From Lacrimispora amygdalina (GTDB lineage: Bacteria; Bacillota; Clostridia; Lachnospirales; Lachnospiraceae), in assembly GCF_003432035.1 (NCBI RefSeq), contig NZ_QOHO01000014.1, positions 1 to 51,905 on the forward strand: DNA of 51,905 nucleotides, given 5' to 3'. Made by a program: the position numbers and the translations under genes. The notes under the pieces are model-generated. The model had not been told where the DNA came from, did no database searches, and was given only the letters and a program-made list of their open reading frames with translations. Below, in pieces: positions 33,010 through 42,096 of this stretch. Position 1 is the stretch's first letter. The number at the start of each line of letters is the position of its first letter.

Positions 33010-33172
33010 CAAAAAGGCAGGTCTTCTGACTCATGCATCAAACACAGCTGCTCCCTCTTCCCGGTTTCCCAGTGACTAATGGAGCCCTGCTCTGCATATA
33101 CAGCGGCGGGACCGTAAGGGACTTTCACCCTTTTCCCTATTATCCTGCGGAGAATTTCACAGGCACCTTTTC
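33010..33172 (-). promoter_or_regulatory. Cobalamin riboswitch aptamer
   Basis: On the minus strand the region reads AGGTGCC...GGGTGAAAGTCCCTTACGG...AGTCACTGGGAAACCGGGAAG...GAGTCAGAAGACCTGCC, the ordered hallmarks of a B12 riboswitch, including the B12-box-like AGTCACTGG (usual form GCCACTG). Promoter upstream and terminator downstream complete a transcriptional switch for cbiMN. Confidence 0.93.
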
Positions 33173-33187
33173 AGATAATACGCTTGT

Positions 33188-33216
33188 ATTGTAACTGTAA
33201 TACCAATTTCTGTCAA
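33188..33216 (-). promoter_or_regulatory. Promoter of the riboswitch-cbiMN unit
   Basis: On the minus strand TTGACA (33211-33216), 17 bases and TACAAT (33188-33193), just upstream of the aptamer and after the cbiO stop. Confidence 0.82.
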
Positions 33217-33247
33217 TAAAAAGACGTTGAGCTTCTTAAACCTCACA

Positions 33248-34078
33248 CTATATGTTAAGGAGCCGATTTAACTCTTGTGTATCCTTAAAGCGCGGACTCT
33301 CTTCCGGCAAGATCCGGCTTCTCACCAGACTGTCATAAACCTCCATCAAAACAGGCTTCCTTAAATTCCCCTGATTCAGGACAGAATCGGACGCCAGAAT
33401 ATCCGCCACCGGGCCATCCGCGATAATTGTTCCACCGGCAAATACCACTGCCCGGTCCGCCCACTTATAAGCAAAATCCACATCATGGGTTGAAATCAGA
33501 AGAGTTTTCCCCATTCTGGTCATTTCATCAAGAACTTGTGTGAGCATTTCCACATTAACCGGATCTAACGATGCGGTTGGTTCATCAAATATAATCACCT
33601 CCGGCTCCATTGCAATGATGTCCGCTATGCTGACCCGTTTCTTCTCTCCTCCGCTTAAGTAGTGGGGAGGACGATCCTGAAACATCATTAAATTCATGGA
33701 CTTTAATGCCATTTCCACCCGCTGCTTCACTTCATCTTTGGAAAGTCTTAAATTCATTGGCCCAAAGGATACCTCTGCTGAAACAGTAGATGCAATGATC
33801 TGATTATCTGCGTCCTGAAACACGATTCCCACTTCCTTACGAAGTTCATTTAAGTCTTTTTTCCCTATCTCCTTCCCCTTATACCGGATGGTTCCTGTAT
33901 CAGGCATTAAAACGCCGTTGAGGTTTAAAAAGCAGGTGGATTTCCCCGCTCCATTGGAACCAAGAACTGCGATCTTCTCTCCCTTTTTCACAGACAGGGA
34001 TACATCATGAAGTGCCTTAGTTCCCGGACCATAGGAATACGAAAGGTTTTCTGCCTGCAAAAGTACTTCTTCCATCAT
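33248..34078 (-). CDS. cbiO: Cobalt ECF transporter ATPase CbiO
   Basis: A 276-residue ABC ATPase. Walker A is GSNGAGKST near residue 40, the Q loop is VFQDADNQI near 85, the signature is LSGGEKKRVSIA near 140, Walker B is VIIFDEPTASLDP near 160 and the switch histidine is in STHDVDF near 195. I place the start at the first of two ATGs at 34078 and 34075, five bases after AGGAGG; a longer reading from 34126 overlaps cbiQ and has no ribosome site. It follows cbiQ by ten bases, upstream of the riboswitch. Confidence 0.92.
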   Translation of the reverse strand: MMEEVLLQAENLSYSYGPGTKALHDVSLSVKKGEKIAVLGSNGAGKSTCFLNLNGVLMPDTGTIRYKGKEIGKKDLNELRKEVGIVFQDADNQIIASTVSAEVSFGPMNLRLSKDEVKQRVEMALKSMNLMMFQDRPPHYLSGGEKKRVSIADIIAMEPEVIIFDEPTASLDPVNVEMLTQVLDEMTRMGKTLLISTHDVDFAYKWADRAVVFAGGTIIADGPVADILASDSVLNQGNLRKPVLMEVYDSLVRSRILPEESPRFKDTQELNRLLNI

Positions 34079-34088
34079 CTGTTCCTCC

Positions 34089-34865
34089 TCATTTTCGCAC
34101 CAGCCATAAAAGCAGAAGAAGTGCAATATAACCGGCGGCCGCTGCTGCCTCTTTTGCCTTCACCGGCTTCTTCTCTTCCAGAAATGCAAGTTCTCCCTGA
34201 TAGCACCGGGCAGTCATGGCATCATAATACATCCCTGCCTTCTTTAACGAAACGATAAAGAGATTCGCTCCGATCCCTCCAAAGGACCTGCATGACGTAA
34301 GGAAATTATGATATCCCAGCCTGGACTCTGCCGCCTGCTTCATACTGTTCTGTACATCCATCATAACAAAGATAAACCGGTATATGAGATTCATCAGCTC
34401 TGATATCAGCTTTGGCACATGTAATTTTCCAAGTAAATTAATGATCTCACTTGCCGGTGTGGAAAGTACAAGCATATACATGGCACTTACCGATGCCATA
34501 GCCTTTAAAATCAGCCGTGCGGAAAGAACCGCTCCTTCCTCTGACAGACAGAGATAAAATCCGGGAAGCGATACATAAAAGCGCCCTGCCGGTACAGGAG
34601 ATACCCCCACCGCAATAGCAGCAGTTCCCAGAATCAGAAAGACTACTGGAATTTTTAAAAGAGCCAGATACTTTTTAATGGAAAGCCCTCCCAAAAAAAT
34701 GGTTACAGCTCCCATGGACAGGAATACAGAAACAGATATAAAAACATCTCCGGTTCCAATACAAAGTAACAGCGTTGTTATTGCAACTGCTGCTTTTAAA
34801 CCTGGATTTACTCCTTTCATGCGTGATTCATAAGCACAGGTATCTATCGTACTAATCATTCTCAC
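34089..34865 (-). CDS. cbiQ: Cobalt ECF transporter transmembrane subunit CbiQ
   Basis: A 258-residue membrane protein coupling CbiO to CbiM. It has five or so hydrophobic segments and cytoplasmic coupling helices with the family-type arginine motifs: the ESRLGYHN stretch near residue 180 and TARCYQG near 220. The opening STIDTCAYESRMKGVNPGLK is typical of CbiQ. It has its own promoter with a short leader and no riboswitch. It is the first gene of the cbiQO pair. Confidence 0.9.
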   Translation of the reverse strand: MRMISTIDTCAYESRMKGVNPGLKAAVAITTLLLCIGTGDVFISVSVFLSMGAVTIFLGGLSIKKYLALLKIPVVFLILGTAAIAVGVSPVPAGRFYVSLPGFYLCLSEEGAVLSARLILKAMASVSAMYMLVLSTPASEIINLLGKLHVPKLISELMNLIYRFIFVMMDVQNSMKQAAESRLGYHNFLTSCRSFGGIGANLFIVSLKKAGMYYDAMTARCYQGELAFLEEKKPVKAKEAAAAAGYIALLLLLWLVRK

Positions 34866-34879
34866 CTCCTTTAAGGCTG

Positions 34880-34908
34880 ATTATAATCGATTAAGAAATC
34901 AACTGCAA
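34880..34908 (-). promoter_or_regulatory. cbiQO promoter
   Basis: On the minus strand TTGCAG (34903-34908), 17 bases and consensus TATAAT (34880-34885). The start codon follows within about 15 bases, leaving no room for a riboswitch. Confidence 0.65.
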
Positions 34909-35035
34909 GTGAAGGTTAAGGCAGCAATCCGCATCAGTTTCCATTTTTATGCAAATATACCAGTTTTTGCGCGCTATTCAAGGAAAACCCATCATGTTAT
35001 ACTTTATTTCATAATAAGTTGAAAAGGAGAACAAG

Positions 35036-36496
35036 ATGAAAAGAAGTACAAGAAAGGCAATCATGTGGGCTATATCTGTTTTTTTACTTTTTCTAATCAG
35101 CAGTTACTGCACTGAAAATTCATTTGCAGCAAAGCCTGGCAAAAGCACTTCCACTGCTCCCCAAAATTTAACTGCGGCTGATATCACCAGTACCTCAGTC
35201 ACCCTCAGCTGGGCCCCTCCTGCAGGCGGCTTCGGAGTGAAAGAATACCAGATTTACCAAAACAATACTTATCTGGGTTCCACCACCACCGTTACATATG
35301 CCGTAAATGGTTTAATCCCGGCAACTACTTACCAGTTTTATGTAAAAGCAAAAGATGCAAAAAGGAACATCTCACCCGCCAGCAACACAGTATCCGTTAC
35401 CACATCACAGACCGCTTTGCCTCCGGCTGATACTGAGCCATTATCCGGCAAAATAGTCGGATATTATGCAGCATGGGAAGCGTACAGCGGCTCTTATCCC
35501 GACCAGATCGATGCAAGTAAGCTGACACATATTAATTACGCTTTTGCCAATATTGGCCCTGATTTAAAACTTACACTGGGGTATCCTGATGTGGATCCCA
35601 ATAACATAAGGCTTTTAAATTCACTCAAATTAAACAATCCAGATTTAAAAACGTTGATTTCTGTGGGTGGCTGGAACTGGTCCGGAAGATTTTCAGACGC
35701 AGCCCTCACCGACGCTTCCAGAAGTGCCTTTGCAGACAGCTGCGTGGATTTTATCGTCAAATATGGTTTTGATGGAATCGACCTGGACTGGGAATATCCC
35801 GTGAGCGGAGGTCTGACAACTAACATCAAACGGCCGGAAGATAAACAAAACTTCACTCTGCTTCTTCAGAAAATACGGGAAAAGCTGGATGCACGGGGCG
35901 CTATCGACCAGAAGCACTACCTCCTCACCATCGCTGGCGGAGCCGACGCTTCTTATGTAAAAAATGTTGAGCTGGCTAAACTGGCTCAATATCTGGACTA
36001 CGCAAATATAATGACTTATGATTTGCACGGAACCTGGGATCCCTATACGGATTTACTGGCGCCACTTTACAATAACAATGATTACTCACCCCAATATAAA
36101 ACAAGTGTGGACTCTGCAGTCAATGCATGGTTAAATGCTTCCTTCCCTGCTGAAAAACTGGTTATGGGCATTCCGTTCTATGGATATCTGTACTCTTCCG
36201 TGAATAATTCAAATAATGGTTTATACCAGACATACGGCGGCGCCAACTCCATCAGCTACAAGGATATCAAGGCAAACTACTTAAATAAAACAGGCTATAC
36301 AAGATACTTTCACTCTCAGTCAATGGTTCCTTGGTTGTTTAACGGTACAATCTTCATCAGCTATGAAGATCCTGAGTCCATCGGTTATAAAACAGATTAC
36401 ATTAAATCGAAGAATTTAGGCGGTGCCATGATATGGGAACTGGCTCAGGATTCCAATGAAGAACTTCTTAATACATTGTATAACGGATTAAAATAA
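35036..36496 (+). CDS. Secreted GH18 chitinase with fibronectin III domain
   Basis: A 486-residue exported glycoside hydrolase. Residues 1-31 are a signal peptide (KRSTRK, then AIMWAISVFLLFLISS). A fibronectin type III domain spans about 43-127 (APQNLTAADITSTSVTLSW). The GH18 barrel runs from about 140 to the end, with KIVGYYAAWEAY, the SVGGW strand and the catalytic DGIDLDWEYP near residue 247, complete with the DxxDxDxE acids. Substrate-side motifs ANIMTYDLHGTWD and GAMIWELAQD are also present. It should hydrolyse chitin or related GlcNAc polymers outside the cell. AAAGGAG precedes the start. It stands alone, closed by a strong terminator. Confidence 0.94.
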   Translation: MKRSTRKAIMWAISVFLLFLISSYCTENSFAAKPGKSTSTAPQNLTAADITSTSVTLSWAPPAGGFGVKEYQIYQNNTYLGSTTTVTYAVNGLIPATTYQFYVKAKDAKRNISPASNTVSVTTSQTALPPADTEPLSGKIVGYYAAWEAYSGSYPDQIDASKLTHINYAFANIGPDLKLTLGYPDVDPNNIRLLNSLKLNNPDLKTLISVGGWNWSGRFSDAALTDASRSAFADSCVDFIVKYGFDGIDLDWEYPVSGGLTTNIKRPEDKQNFTLLLQKIREKLDARGAIDQKHYLLTIAGGADASYVKNVELAKLAQYLDYANIMTYDLHGTWDPYTDLLAPLYNNNDYSPQYKTSVDSAVNAWLNASFPAEKLVMGIPFYGYLYSSVNNSNNGLYQTYGGANSISYKDIKANYLNKTGYTRYFHSQSMVPWLFNGTIFISYEDPESIGYKTDYIKSKNLGGAMIWELAQDSNEELLNTLYNGLK

Positions 36497-36513
36497 CATC
36501 ATGAATTTGAAAA

Positions 36514-36555
36514 GCCGCTGCACTGCAGGTAATTAACTACCTGCAGTGCAGCGGC
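36514..36555. terminator. Bidirectional terminator, chitinase / ABC-F
   Basis: GCCGCTGCACTGCAGGTA and its exact complement form an 18-bp perfect stem with a six-base loop between two convergent genes. CTTTATTTT follows on the plus strand and TTTTCAAATT on the minus. Confidence 0.85.
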
Positions 36556-36562
36556 CTTTATT

Positions 36563-38203
36563 TTACTGATTCTCGTTTACTTGTTCTTCCGTCAGAGTAA
36601 ATACCTGTCTCTTACGAGCCATCTCATCATTTTCCAGGTACTCATCGTAAGTTGTAATCTTATCGATCAACTGTCCGCCTACAATCTCCATAATGCGGTT
36701 AGCCGTTGTCTGTACGATCTGATGGTCACGGGAGGAGAACAGAAGCGCTCCCTGAAACTTAACCAATCCATTGTTTAATGCTGTAATGGATTCCATATCA
36801 AGGTGATCGGTCGGCTCATCTAAAAGAAGCACGTTAGCTCCGGAAATCATCAGCTTTGAAAGCATACAGCGCACTTTCTCTCCACCGGATAATACCCGCA
36901 CTTTCTTTACGCCGTCTTCTCCGGCAAACAGCATACGTCCAAGGAATCCGCGGACATAGGTTGCATCTTTTTCAGGAGAATACTGGGTCAGCCAGTCCAC
37001 GATGGTGTCATCGTTATCAAACTCCGCGCTATTATCCTTAGGGAAATAGCTCTGGGTAGTTGTAAGGCCCCATTTATAATCGCCTTCATCCGGCTCCATT
37101 TCTCCGGAAAGGATCTTGAACAGAACCGTTTTAGCAAGCTCGTTGGGTCCTACAAAAGCCACCTTATCCTCTCTGGTTAAGGTAAAGGAGATATGATCGA
37201 GTATCTTCACACCATCAATGGTCTTGGTTAAATTATTTACGGTAAGAACCTCATTACCGATCTCACGGGCCGGACGGAAGTCGATATAGGGGTATTTACG
37301 GCTGGAAGGTTTGATATCATCCAGTTCGATTTTTTCTAAAGCACGTTTTCTGGAAGTAGCCTGCTTGGATTTGGAAGCATTGGCTGAGAAGCGCTGAATA
37401 AAATCCTGCAGTTCTTTGATCTTTTCTTCTTTCTTCCTGTTGGCTTCCTTCATCTGCTTTACCATAAGCTGGCTTGACTCATACCAGAAATCATAGTTGC
37501 CGGCATAAAGCTGAATTTTGCTGTAATCAATATCCGCAATATGAGTGCAGACCTTATTTAAAAAGTAACGGTCATGGGAAACCACAATTACGGTATTTTC
37601 AAAATTAATTAAGAATTCTTCCAGCCATGCAATAGCGTCCAGATCCAAATGGTTGGTCGGCTCATCTAAAAGAAGAATATCGGGGTTTCCAAAGAGTGCC
37701 TGTGCAAGAAGCACTTTCACCTTCTGGGCTCCGGTTAAATCCTTCATCAGTTTATAGTGTAAGTCAGTCTCAATTCCAAGACCGTTTAGTAAGTTAGCAG
37801 CATCGGATTCCGCTTCCCAGCCATTCATGGTAGCGAATTCTCCCTCTAGATCTGCAGCCTTAATGCCGTCCTCATCTGTGAAGTCTTCCTTCGCGTAGAT
37901 GGCATCCTTTTCCTTCATAATTTCATATAATCTGACATTTCCCATGATAACAGTATCAAGGACCTGATACTCATCATATTTAAAATGGTCCTGTTTTAAG
38001 AAAGAAAGTCTCTGGCCCGGTGTGATCACAATATCACCGCCGGTAGGCTCCAGTTCCCCGGAAAGAATTTTTAAGAACGTGGATTTTCCGGCACCATTGG
38101 CACCGATTAAGCCATAACAGTTGCCTTCCGTAAACTTAATATTTACATCTTCAAACAATGCTTTTTTTCCAAGTCTTAATGTTACGTTATGTGCACTAAT
38201 CAT
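36563..38203 (-). CDS. ABC-F ATPase with one degenerate ATP site
   Basis: A 546-residue ABC-F protein of the YbiT/YkpA-like type with two ATPase domains. NBD1 has a normal Walker A (GANGAGKS, 34-41), Walker B (LLLDEPTNHLD) and switch (SHDRYF), but its signature reads LTGAQ (156-160). NBD2 has a normal signature LSGGE (438-442) and LLLDEPTDHLD, but its Walker A is GPNELAKT (352-359) and its switch histidine is Arg492 (SSRDHQ). All three changes fall in the same composite nucleotide site. The linker (about 250-300) is basic and helical, as expected for ribosome contact. I start at 38203, after AAAGGG; the longer frame from 38245 has no ribosome site. Confidence 0.87.
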   Translation of the reverse strand: MISAHNVTLRLGKKALFEDVNIKFTEGNCYGLIGANGAGKSTFLKILSGELEPTGGDIVITPGQRLSFLKQDHFKYDEYQVLDTVIMGNVRLYEIMKEKDAIYAKEDFTDEDGIKAADLEGEFATMNGWEAESDAANLLNGLGIETDLHYKLMKDLTGAQKVKVLLAQALFGNPDILLLDEPTNHLDLDAIAWLEEFLINFENTVIVVSHDRYFLNKVCTHIADIDYSKIQLYAGNYDFWYESSQLMVKQMKEANRKKEEKIKELQDFIQRFSANASKSKQATSRKRALEKIELDDIKPSSRKYPYIDFRPAREIGNEVLTVNNLTKTIDGVKILDHISFTLTREDKVAFVGPNELAKTVLFKILSGEMEPDEGDYKWGLTTTQSYFPKDNSAEFDNDDTIVDWLTQYSPEKDATYVRGFLGRMLFAGEDGVKKVRVLSGGEKVRCMLSKLMISGANVLLLDEPTDHLDMESITALNNGLVKFQGALLFSSRDHQIVQTTANRIMEIVGGQLIDKITTYDEYLENDEMARKRQVFTLTEEQVNENQ

Positions 38204-38390
38204 CTTAATTCCCTTTCTGAAATCTGGTTTTATTCCATATGGCAAGCTCTGCTTCTGGTTTCAGCCGAAACCATCAAAATAGGGGTCGTTTGGCCCCTTA
38301 TCTGTCATCTCTCTTATTGTACATGAAAATCCCGAATTTGCAAGCCTTTTATCAAAAAAGCCCTGCCTATCCGGGATTTATGCCTGGTTT

Positions 38391-39047
38391 TTACTTCGCT
38401 GCTTCCACCTTTAATGGGAAGTTGGATTCACTGCCTGCATCATAAGTAACAGTTACATAGGTAACTTTTACCAAAGCACCGCTTCCATTGCTGTCATCCG
38501 TTGCATTACCAAGCACGCCTGTCTCCAGCCCTTCGCAGTTGTCTTTGATAAAGCCCATCTCTTTTCCAGAACCTGTATCAATGGTAAAGGTACTCATAGC
38601 CTGGTCCTTTACACTTCCGGTTACTTCTTTTACTTCCATCTTGTCCTGAGCGTCAAGCACAAGAATAACTTTTGCATTAGTCGTGTCTGATCCGGAAATC
38701 TCACCTTTATAGATGATGGAAACATCCACATCCGGTTCCAGTGAATAGGAGGTTTCCACTACAGCATTATCCAGATGAAAGGCAGCTTTTGTGTCTCCAG
38801 CTGTGACAGTCATGGATTCCATATTGTCTGCTACCTCCGTAACCTTACCGGTTAATATCTTAAATTCTGCTGTACTGCCAGGAGCCTGTGTACTTGCAGC
38901 CGGAGAAGTCCCGCTCACCGATGAAGTCTCTTTCCCTGTCTCTGTAACGGTACCAGCTGCGCTCTCCGCCTGTTTTGTGGATCTCCCGCAAGCCGGTAAT
39001 AAAACTGCCGCACAGACAGCTAATGCGATCATTAGGGTTCTTTTCAT
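38391..39047 (-). CDS. Putative lipoprotein, function unknown
   Basis: A 218-residue protein with a lipoprotein signal (MKRTLMIALAVCAAVLLPAC), whose lipidated cysteine is residue 20. A Ser/Thr/Ala-rich spacer of about 40 residues follows, probably spanning the wall. The rest appears to hold two similar beta-rich segments (ILTGKVTEVADNMESMTVTA and EVTGSVKDQAMSTFTIDTG), suggesting an internal duplication of an OB- or DUF-like fold. I do not recognise the family. It seems monocistronic. Confidence 0.75.
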   Translation of the reverse strand: MKRTLMIALAVCAAVLLPACGRSTKQAESAAGTVTETGKETSSVSGTSPAASTQAPGSTAEFKILTGKVTEVADNMESMTVTAGDTKAAFHLDNAVVETSYSLEPDVDVSIIYKGEISGSDTTNAKVILVLDAQDKMEVKEVTGSVKDQAMSTFTIDTGSGKEMGFIKDNCEGLETGVLGNATDDSNGSGALVKVTYVTVTYDAGSESNFPLKVEAAK

Positions 39048-39264
39048 AAAGCATCCTCTTTTCTCTGTTTACCATTTCCTGTTATATCGCATTCAGTATA
39101 TCATCCGATTGTGAAAAGTTTTTTTCTTTTTTCTTAATTTATTTATATTAGTGGCTCAAAATGGTAGTTCCCGCTACAAATCTTGGTTTCTGACACCATC
39201 TATTACCACCTAAATACAGTCAAAATCATGCCTCATTCAGTTAAAAATTTTTACTCTTAAAAAA

Positions 39265-39286
39265 AGAGACGGGTTTGACCGCCTCT
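39265..39286 (-). terminator. Terminator after the small coiled-coil gene
   Basis: On the minus strand AGAGGCGG pairs with CCGTCTCT (one G-T pair) and a run of seven T follows. It is about 30 bases past the stop at 39315. The remainder of 39048-39264 shows no gene. Confidence 0.72.
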
Positions 39287-39314
39287 GATAAATAAATACA
39301 CCTTTTGGTGTCTC

Positions 39315-39482
39315 CTACTTTAAGTTTTCTATACGTTGTTTTATAGAGTTGATTTCTTCTGTAAGTCCTTCAATTCTTGAATTTAAATTATTAGTATCTT
39401 GGTTTAGTTCCCTTCTAAATTTTAATTCTTTGGCCACTTCTTCCAATGCATCTGCAATTCTTTTTAAGTTATAATCGTCCAT
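39315..39482 (-). CDS. Small coiled-coil protein, unknown
   Basis: A 55-residue charged protein from MDDYNLKRIADALEEVAKEL to the end; the heptad spacing of Leu/Ile (LNSRIEGLTEEINSIKQRI) predicts a coiled coil. I start at 39482, after AAAGGGG, rather than at the in-frame codon 16 positions earlier, whose extension is hydrophobic-basic and lacks a ribosome site. It has its own terminator, which supports it as a real gene. No function can be assigned. Confidence 0.55.
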   Translation of the reverse strand: MDDYNLKRIADALEEVAKELKFRRELNQDTNNLNSRIEGLTEEINSIKQRIENLK

Positions 39483-39635
39483 CCGATAAAACCCCTTTTT
39501 GTTTTTATAATACACTAAAATTAATATCAATACATTGGTAATATTTAACTGGCGTTTTTCAATAGGAGGATATCAGGTAACAACGACCGGAAAGGTTGGG
39601 CCCTTACTGCAATGCCTTAAAACACTAAAACAATA

Positions 39636-39670
39636 CCCCTGAAACACACATAAATCATGTGTTTCAGGGG
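39636..39670 (-). terminator. Terminator of the amino-acid ABC operon
   Basis: CCCCTGAAACACA and TGTGTTTCAGGGG form a perfect 13-bp stem; on the minus strand it is followed by TATTGTTTTAGTGTTTT. It lies 29 bases past the ATPase stop. Confidence 0.82.
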
Positions 39671-39699
39671 CCTCATTAAATTCACTATTGAGTTTATCC

Positions 39700-40464
39700 C
39701 TACAAAATATCTCCGTACCTCCCAAGAAAGTTCTGTGTCCTCACATTGTTCGATGCAAACACTTCCTCCGGAGTTCCTTCCTCAACAATCACACCCTCCG
39801 CCATAAAAATAACCTTGTCGGATATATCTCTGGCAAACGCCATCTCATGGGTGACGATTACCATGGCAATATGCAAGTCAGCAAGGGACTTAATAACCTT
39901 AAGCACCTCTCCGGTCAGTTCCGGGTCCAGTGCAGAAGTCGGCTCATCAAAAAAGAGAATCTTGGGATTTAATGCAAGAGCTCTTGCTATTGCCACCCTC
40001 TGGCACTGTCCGCCGGACAGCTGACAGGGATAGGCTTCCGCTTTATCTGCAAGCCCCATTTTCTGAAGAAGCTCCATGGCCTCTTTGACTGCATCCTCTT
40101 TACTCCGCTTCTGAACATGGATTGGTGCATCAATGATATTATTCAAAACGGTCATGTGAGGAAATAAATTAAAATTCTGAAAAACCAGACCGTAATTTTT
40201 CTGGATCTCTTTCAGCTTTTCCTTCTTTGCATAGACAGACGTTCCGCCGCTTCCATTCCACGCCGCCTTTTCGCCCAGGTAAAACAGCTCTCCGCCATCC
40301 ATCTGCTCCAGCATGGTGGCACACCGGAGGAGAGTGGATTTTCCTGAGCCGGAAGGCCCGATGACAGAAAGAATCTCTCCTTCTTTCACAGACAAAGAGA
40401 TATCCCGAAGAACTCTCTGACCGTTAAATGATTTCTCCACATGGTTCATTTCCAGTACGTGCAT
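39700..40464 (-). CDS. Polar amino-acid ABC transporter ATPase
   Basis: A 254-residue GlnQ/HisP-type ATPase. Walker A is [13 protein letters not shown] near residue 36, the Q loop [13 protein letters not shown] near 93, the signature [15 protein letters not shown] near 148, Walker [16 protein letters not shown] near 170 and the switch THEMAF near 205. It energises uptake by the permease and binding protein encoded upstream. The exact amino acid is not determined. Last gene of the operon, 11 bases after the permease. Confidence 0.93.
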   Translation of the reverse strand: MHVLEMNHVEKSFNGQRVLRDISLSVKEGEILSVIGPSGSGKSTLLRCATMLEQMDGGELFYLGEKAAWNGSGGTSVYAKKEKLKEIQKNYGLVFQNFNLFPHMTVLNNIIDAPIHVQKRSKEDAVKEAMELLQKMGLADKAEAYPCQLSGGQCQRVAIARALALNPKILFFDEPTSALDPELTGEVLKVIKSLADLHIAMVIVTHEMAFARDISDKVIFMAEGVIVEEGTPEEVFASNNVRTQNFLGRYGDIL

Positions 40465-40475
40465 CCCGATTCCTC

Positions 40476-41126
40476 CTATTGGTAGTAATTCATCCGTTTT
40501 TCTATGTATTCCATCAGCATTGCCACCACCAGATTAAATACATAATAGAACAGACCTGCTGCCACAAAAGGGATCAGGCTTGTCTGTGAGGATGCCAGCG
40601 CCTTGGCTACGGCAAACATCTCCAGAACGCTGATGGTAAACGCAAGGGAGGTGTCCTTTACAAGAGTAATTACCTCGTTGGTGACTGACGGAAGAATCCG
40701 TTTTATTACCTGCGGGAATATGATTCTAAAAAAGGTCTGGTTCTTTGAATAACCCAGAAGCTTTGCCGCCTCATACTGTCCGGCAGGCATGGACTGGATG
40801 CCGCTTCTGTATATTTCTGCAAAATAAGCCGCATAGTTGATAACAAAGCCGATAAAAGCAGCCCAAAGGCGGTAACCGTTCCCAACCTTTACTCCAAAAA
40901 GGTAATAAGGACCAAAATACACCACCATAAGCTGAAGCATCAGAGGGGTTCCTCTCATGACTGATATATAGAATTTAACAATTGCCTCTATGACCCGGTT
41001 TTTAGACATCCTCCCAAAGGAGACCAGAAGCCCCAGAGGAAGAGAAAAGATGAGTGTCACCAGAAAAATCTGAATGCTGACCCACATTCCTCCTGCCAGT
41101 TGTGTAAGTATCTTTGTAAAAGCCAT
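40476..41126 (-). CDS. Polar amino-acid ABC transporter permease
   Basis: A 216-residue HisM/GlnP-type membrane permease with several helices. Its EAA-loop motif is [20 protein letters not shown], and [17 protein letters not shown] near residue 60 is a family hallmark. I start at 41126, six bases after GGAGGGG; the longer frame overlaps the preceding gene. A homodimer probably forms the channel, as only one permease gene is present. Confidence 0.92.
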   Translation of the reverse strand: MAFTKILTQLAGGMWVSIQIFLVTLIFSLPLGLLVSFGRMSKNRVIEAIVKFYISVMRGTPLMLQLMVVYFGPYYLFGVKVGNGYRLWAAFIGFVINYAAYFAEIYRSGIQSMPAGQYEAAKLLGYSKNQTFFRIIFPQVIKRILPSVTNEVITLVKDTSLAFTISVLEMFAVAKALASSQTSLIPFVAAGLFYYVFNLVVAMLMEYIEKRMNYYQ

Positions 41127-41149
41127 GATTGCCCCTCCGTCAGTATCAA

Positions 41150-42010
41150 TTATTTTCCTATTGTTGTAACATCCTTGCCGAACCATTTTTCAGAAACGGT
41201 CTTTAAGGTTCCGTCTGCTGCCATTGCCTCCAGCTGCTCCTGCACCTGGTCTCTTAATGCTTCATTTCCTTTTTTAAAGCCTACTCCATACTCCTCAGCA
41301 GCAAGTGCTTCATCAAGAATCACAAAATCTGACTTTCTCTGCTGAATCTGATAGGCAGCTACGATCTCGTCCATTGCCACACAGTTTACAGCTCCCATCT
41401 CAAGATCCATAAATGCAGTATTGTAATCCGGTGTTGTCTGAAGCGTCTGAAATGTTTTTGCTAAGGTATCGTTATCCTTTAATGCAGCCTCTGCAGATGA
41501 ATCGGCCTGCACCTCCACTACCTTTCCGGAAAGATCCGCCAATGTCTTGATTCCGGAATCCTTTGCCACAACGAAGACCTGCCTGTTTGCCATATAAGGC
41601 TTTGTCCAGGTATAACCGTCTTCTCTTCCGTTGATGGTAAATCCATTCCAGATACAGTCAATGTTGCCGCTTTCCAGTTCCATATCCTTTGCATCCCAGG
41701 CGATTGGCTGGGCAACAAACTTTTTGCCAAGACGGTCTGCCACCTCTTTTGCAAGATCTAAGTCAAATCCTGTATACTCACCATTATCTCCCACAAAACC
41801 CATGGGAGGGAAATCCTGATCAAATCCTACGGTAAAGGTATCTTTACCGGAAGCTGCGGAAGTTGTCTCCTGTGCTTTTTGGGTTTCTGCAGATGATGAC
41901 TCTGCTTCTGTCGTCTGTGCTGTCTGGGGAGCTTCCTTTTTCCCTGCACAGCCGCTTAATAACGCTGCTGCTCCTAATACTGCCGCTGCCAGAATCACTA
42001 TTTTTTTCAT
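41150..42010 (-). CDS. Amino-acid ABC transporter solute-binding lipoprotein
   Basis: A 286-residue family 3 binding protein. The lipoprotein signal MKKIVILAAAVLGAAALLSG is followed by the lipidated cysteine (residue 21) and a Glu/Thr/Ser-rich linker. The binding domain begins near residue 55 (FTVGFDQDFPPMGFVGDNGE) and contains GFDLDLAKEVADRLGKK, typical of SBP family 3. I place the start at 42010 after AGGAGG. It is the first gene of the three-gene transporter operon. Confidence 0.92.
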   Translation of the reverse strand: MKKIVILAAAVLGAAALLSGCAGKKEAPQTAQTTEAESSSAETQKAQETTSAASGKDTFTVGFDQDFPPMGFVGDNGEYTGFDLDLAKEVADRLGKKFVAQPIAWDAKDMELESGNIDCIWNGFTINGREDGYTWTKPYMANRQVFVVAKDSGIKTLADLSGKVVEVQADSSAEAALKDNDTLAKTFQTLQTTPDYNTAFMDLEMGAVNCVAMDEIVAAYQIQQRKSDFVILDEALAAEEYGVGFKKGNEALRDQVQEQLEAMAADGTLKTVSEKWFGKDVTTIGK

Positions 42011-42045
42011 AACATAATTCCTCCTCTTAATTTTCATGTGTTACC

Positions 42046-42074
42046 ATGGTAGCACAGTAAAGTTTTTCTGTAAA
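42046..42074 (-). promoter_or_regulatory. Promoter of the amino-acid ABC operon
   Basis: On the minus strand TTTACA (42069-42074), 17 bases and TACCAT (42046-42051), 36 bases before the binding-protein start. Confidence 0.6.
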
Positions 42075-42096
42075 GAAGAAATTTATGTATAATTCG

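Noticed and set aside
32865-33128. 87-codon minus-strand frame across the cobalamin riboswitch region
   Set aside because: It overlaps the aptamer and its terminator, whose conserved RNA motifs explain the sequence; the translation has no family features.
33248-34126. Longer cbiO frame starting at 34126
   Set aside because: The added residues overlap cbiQ, look unlike CbiO and have no ribosome site; AGGAGG sits before 34078.
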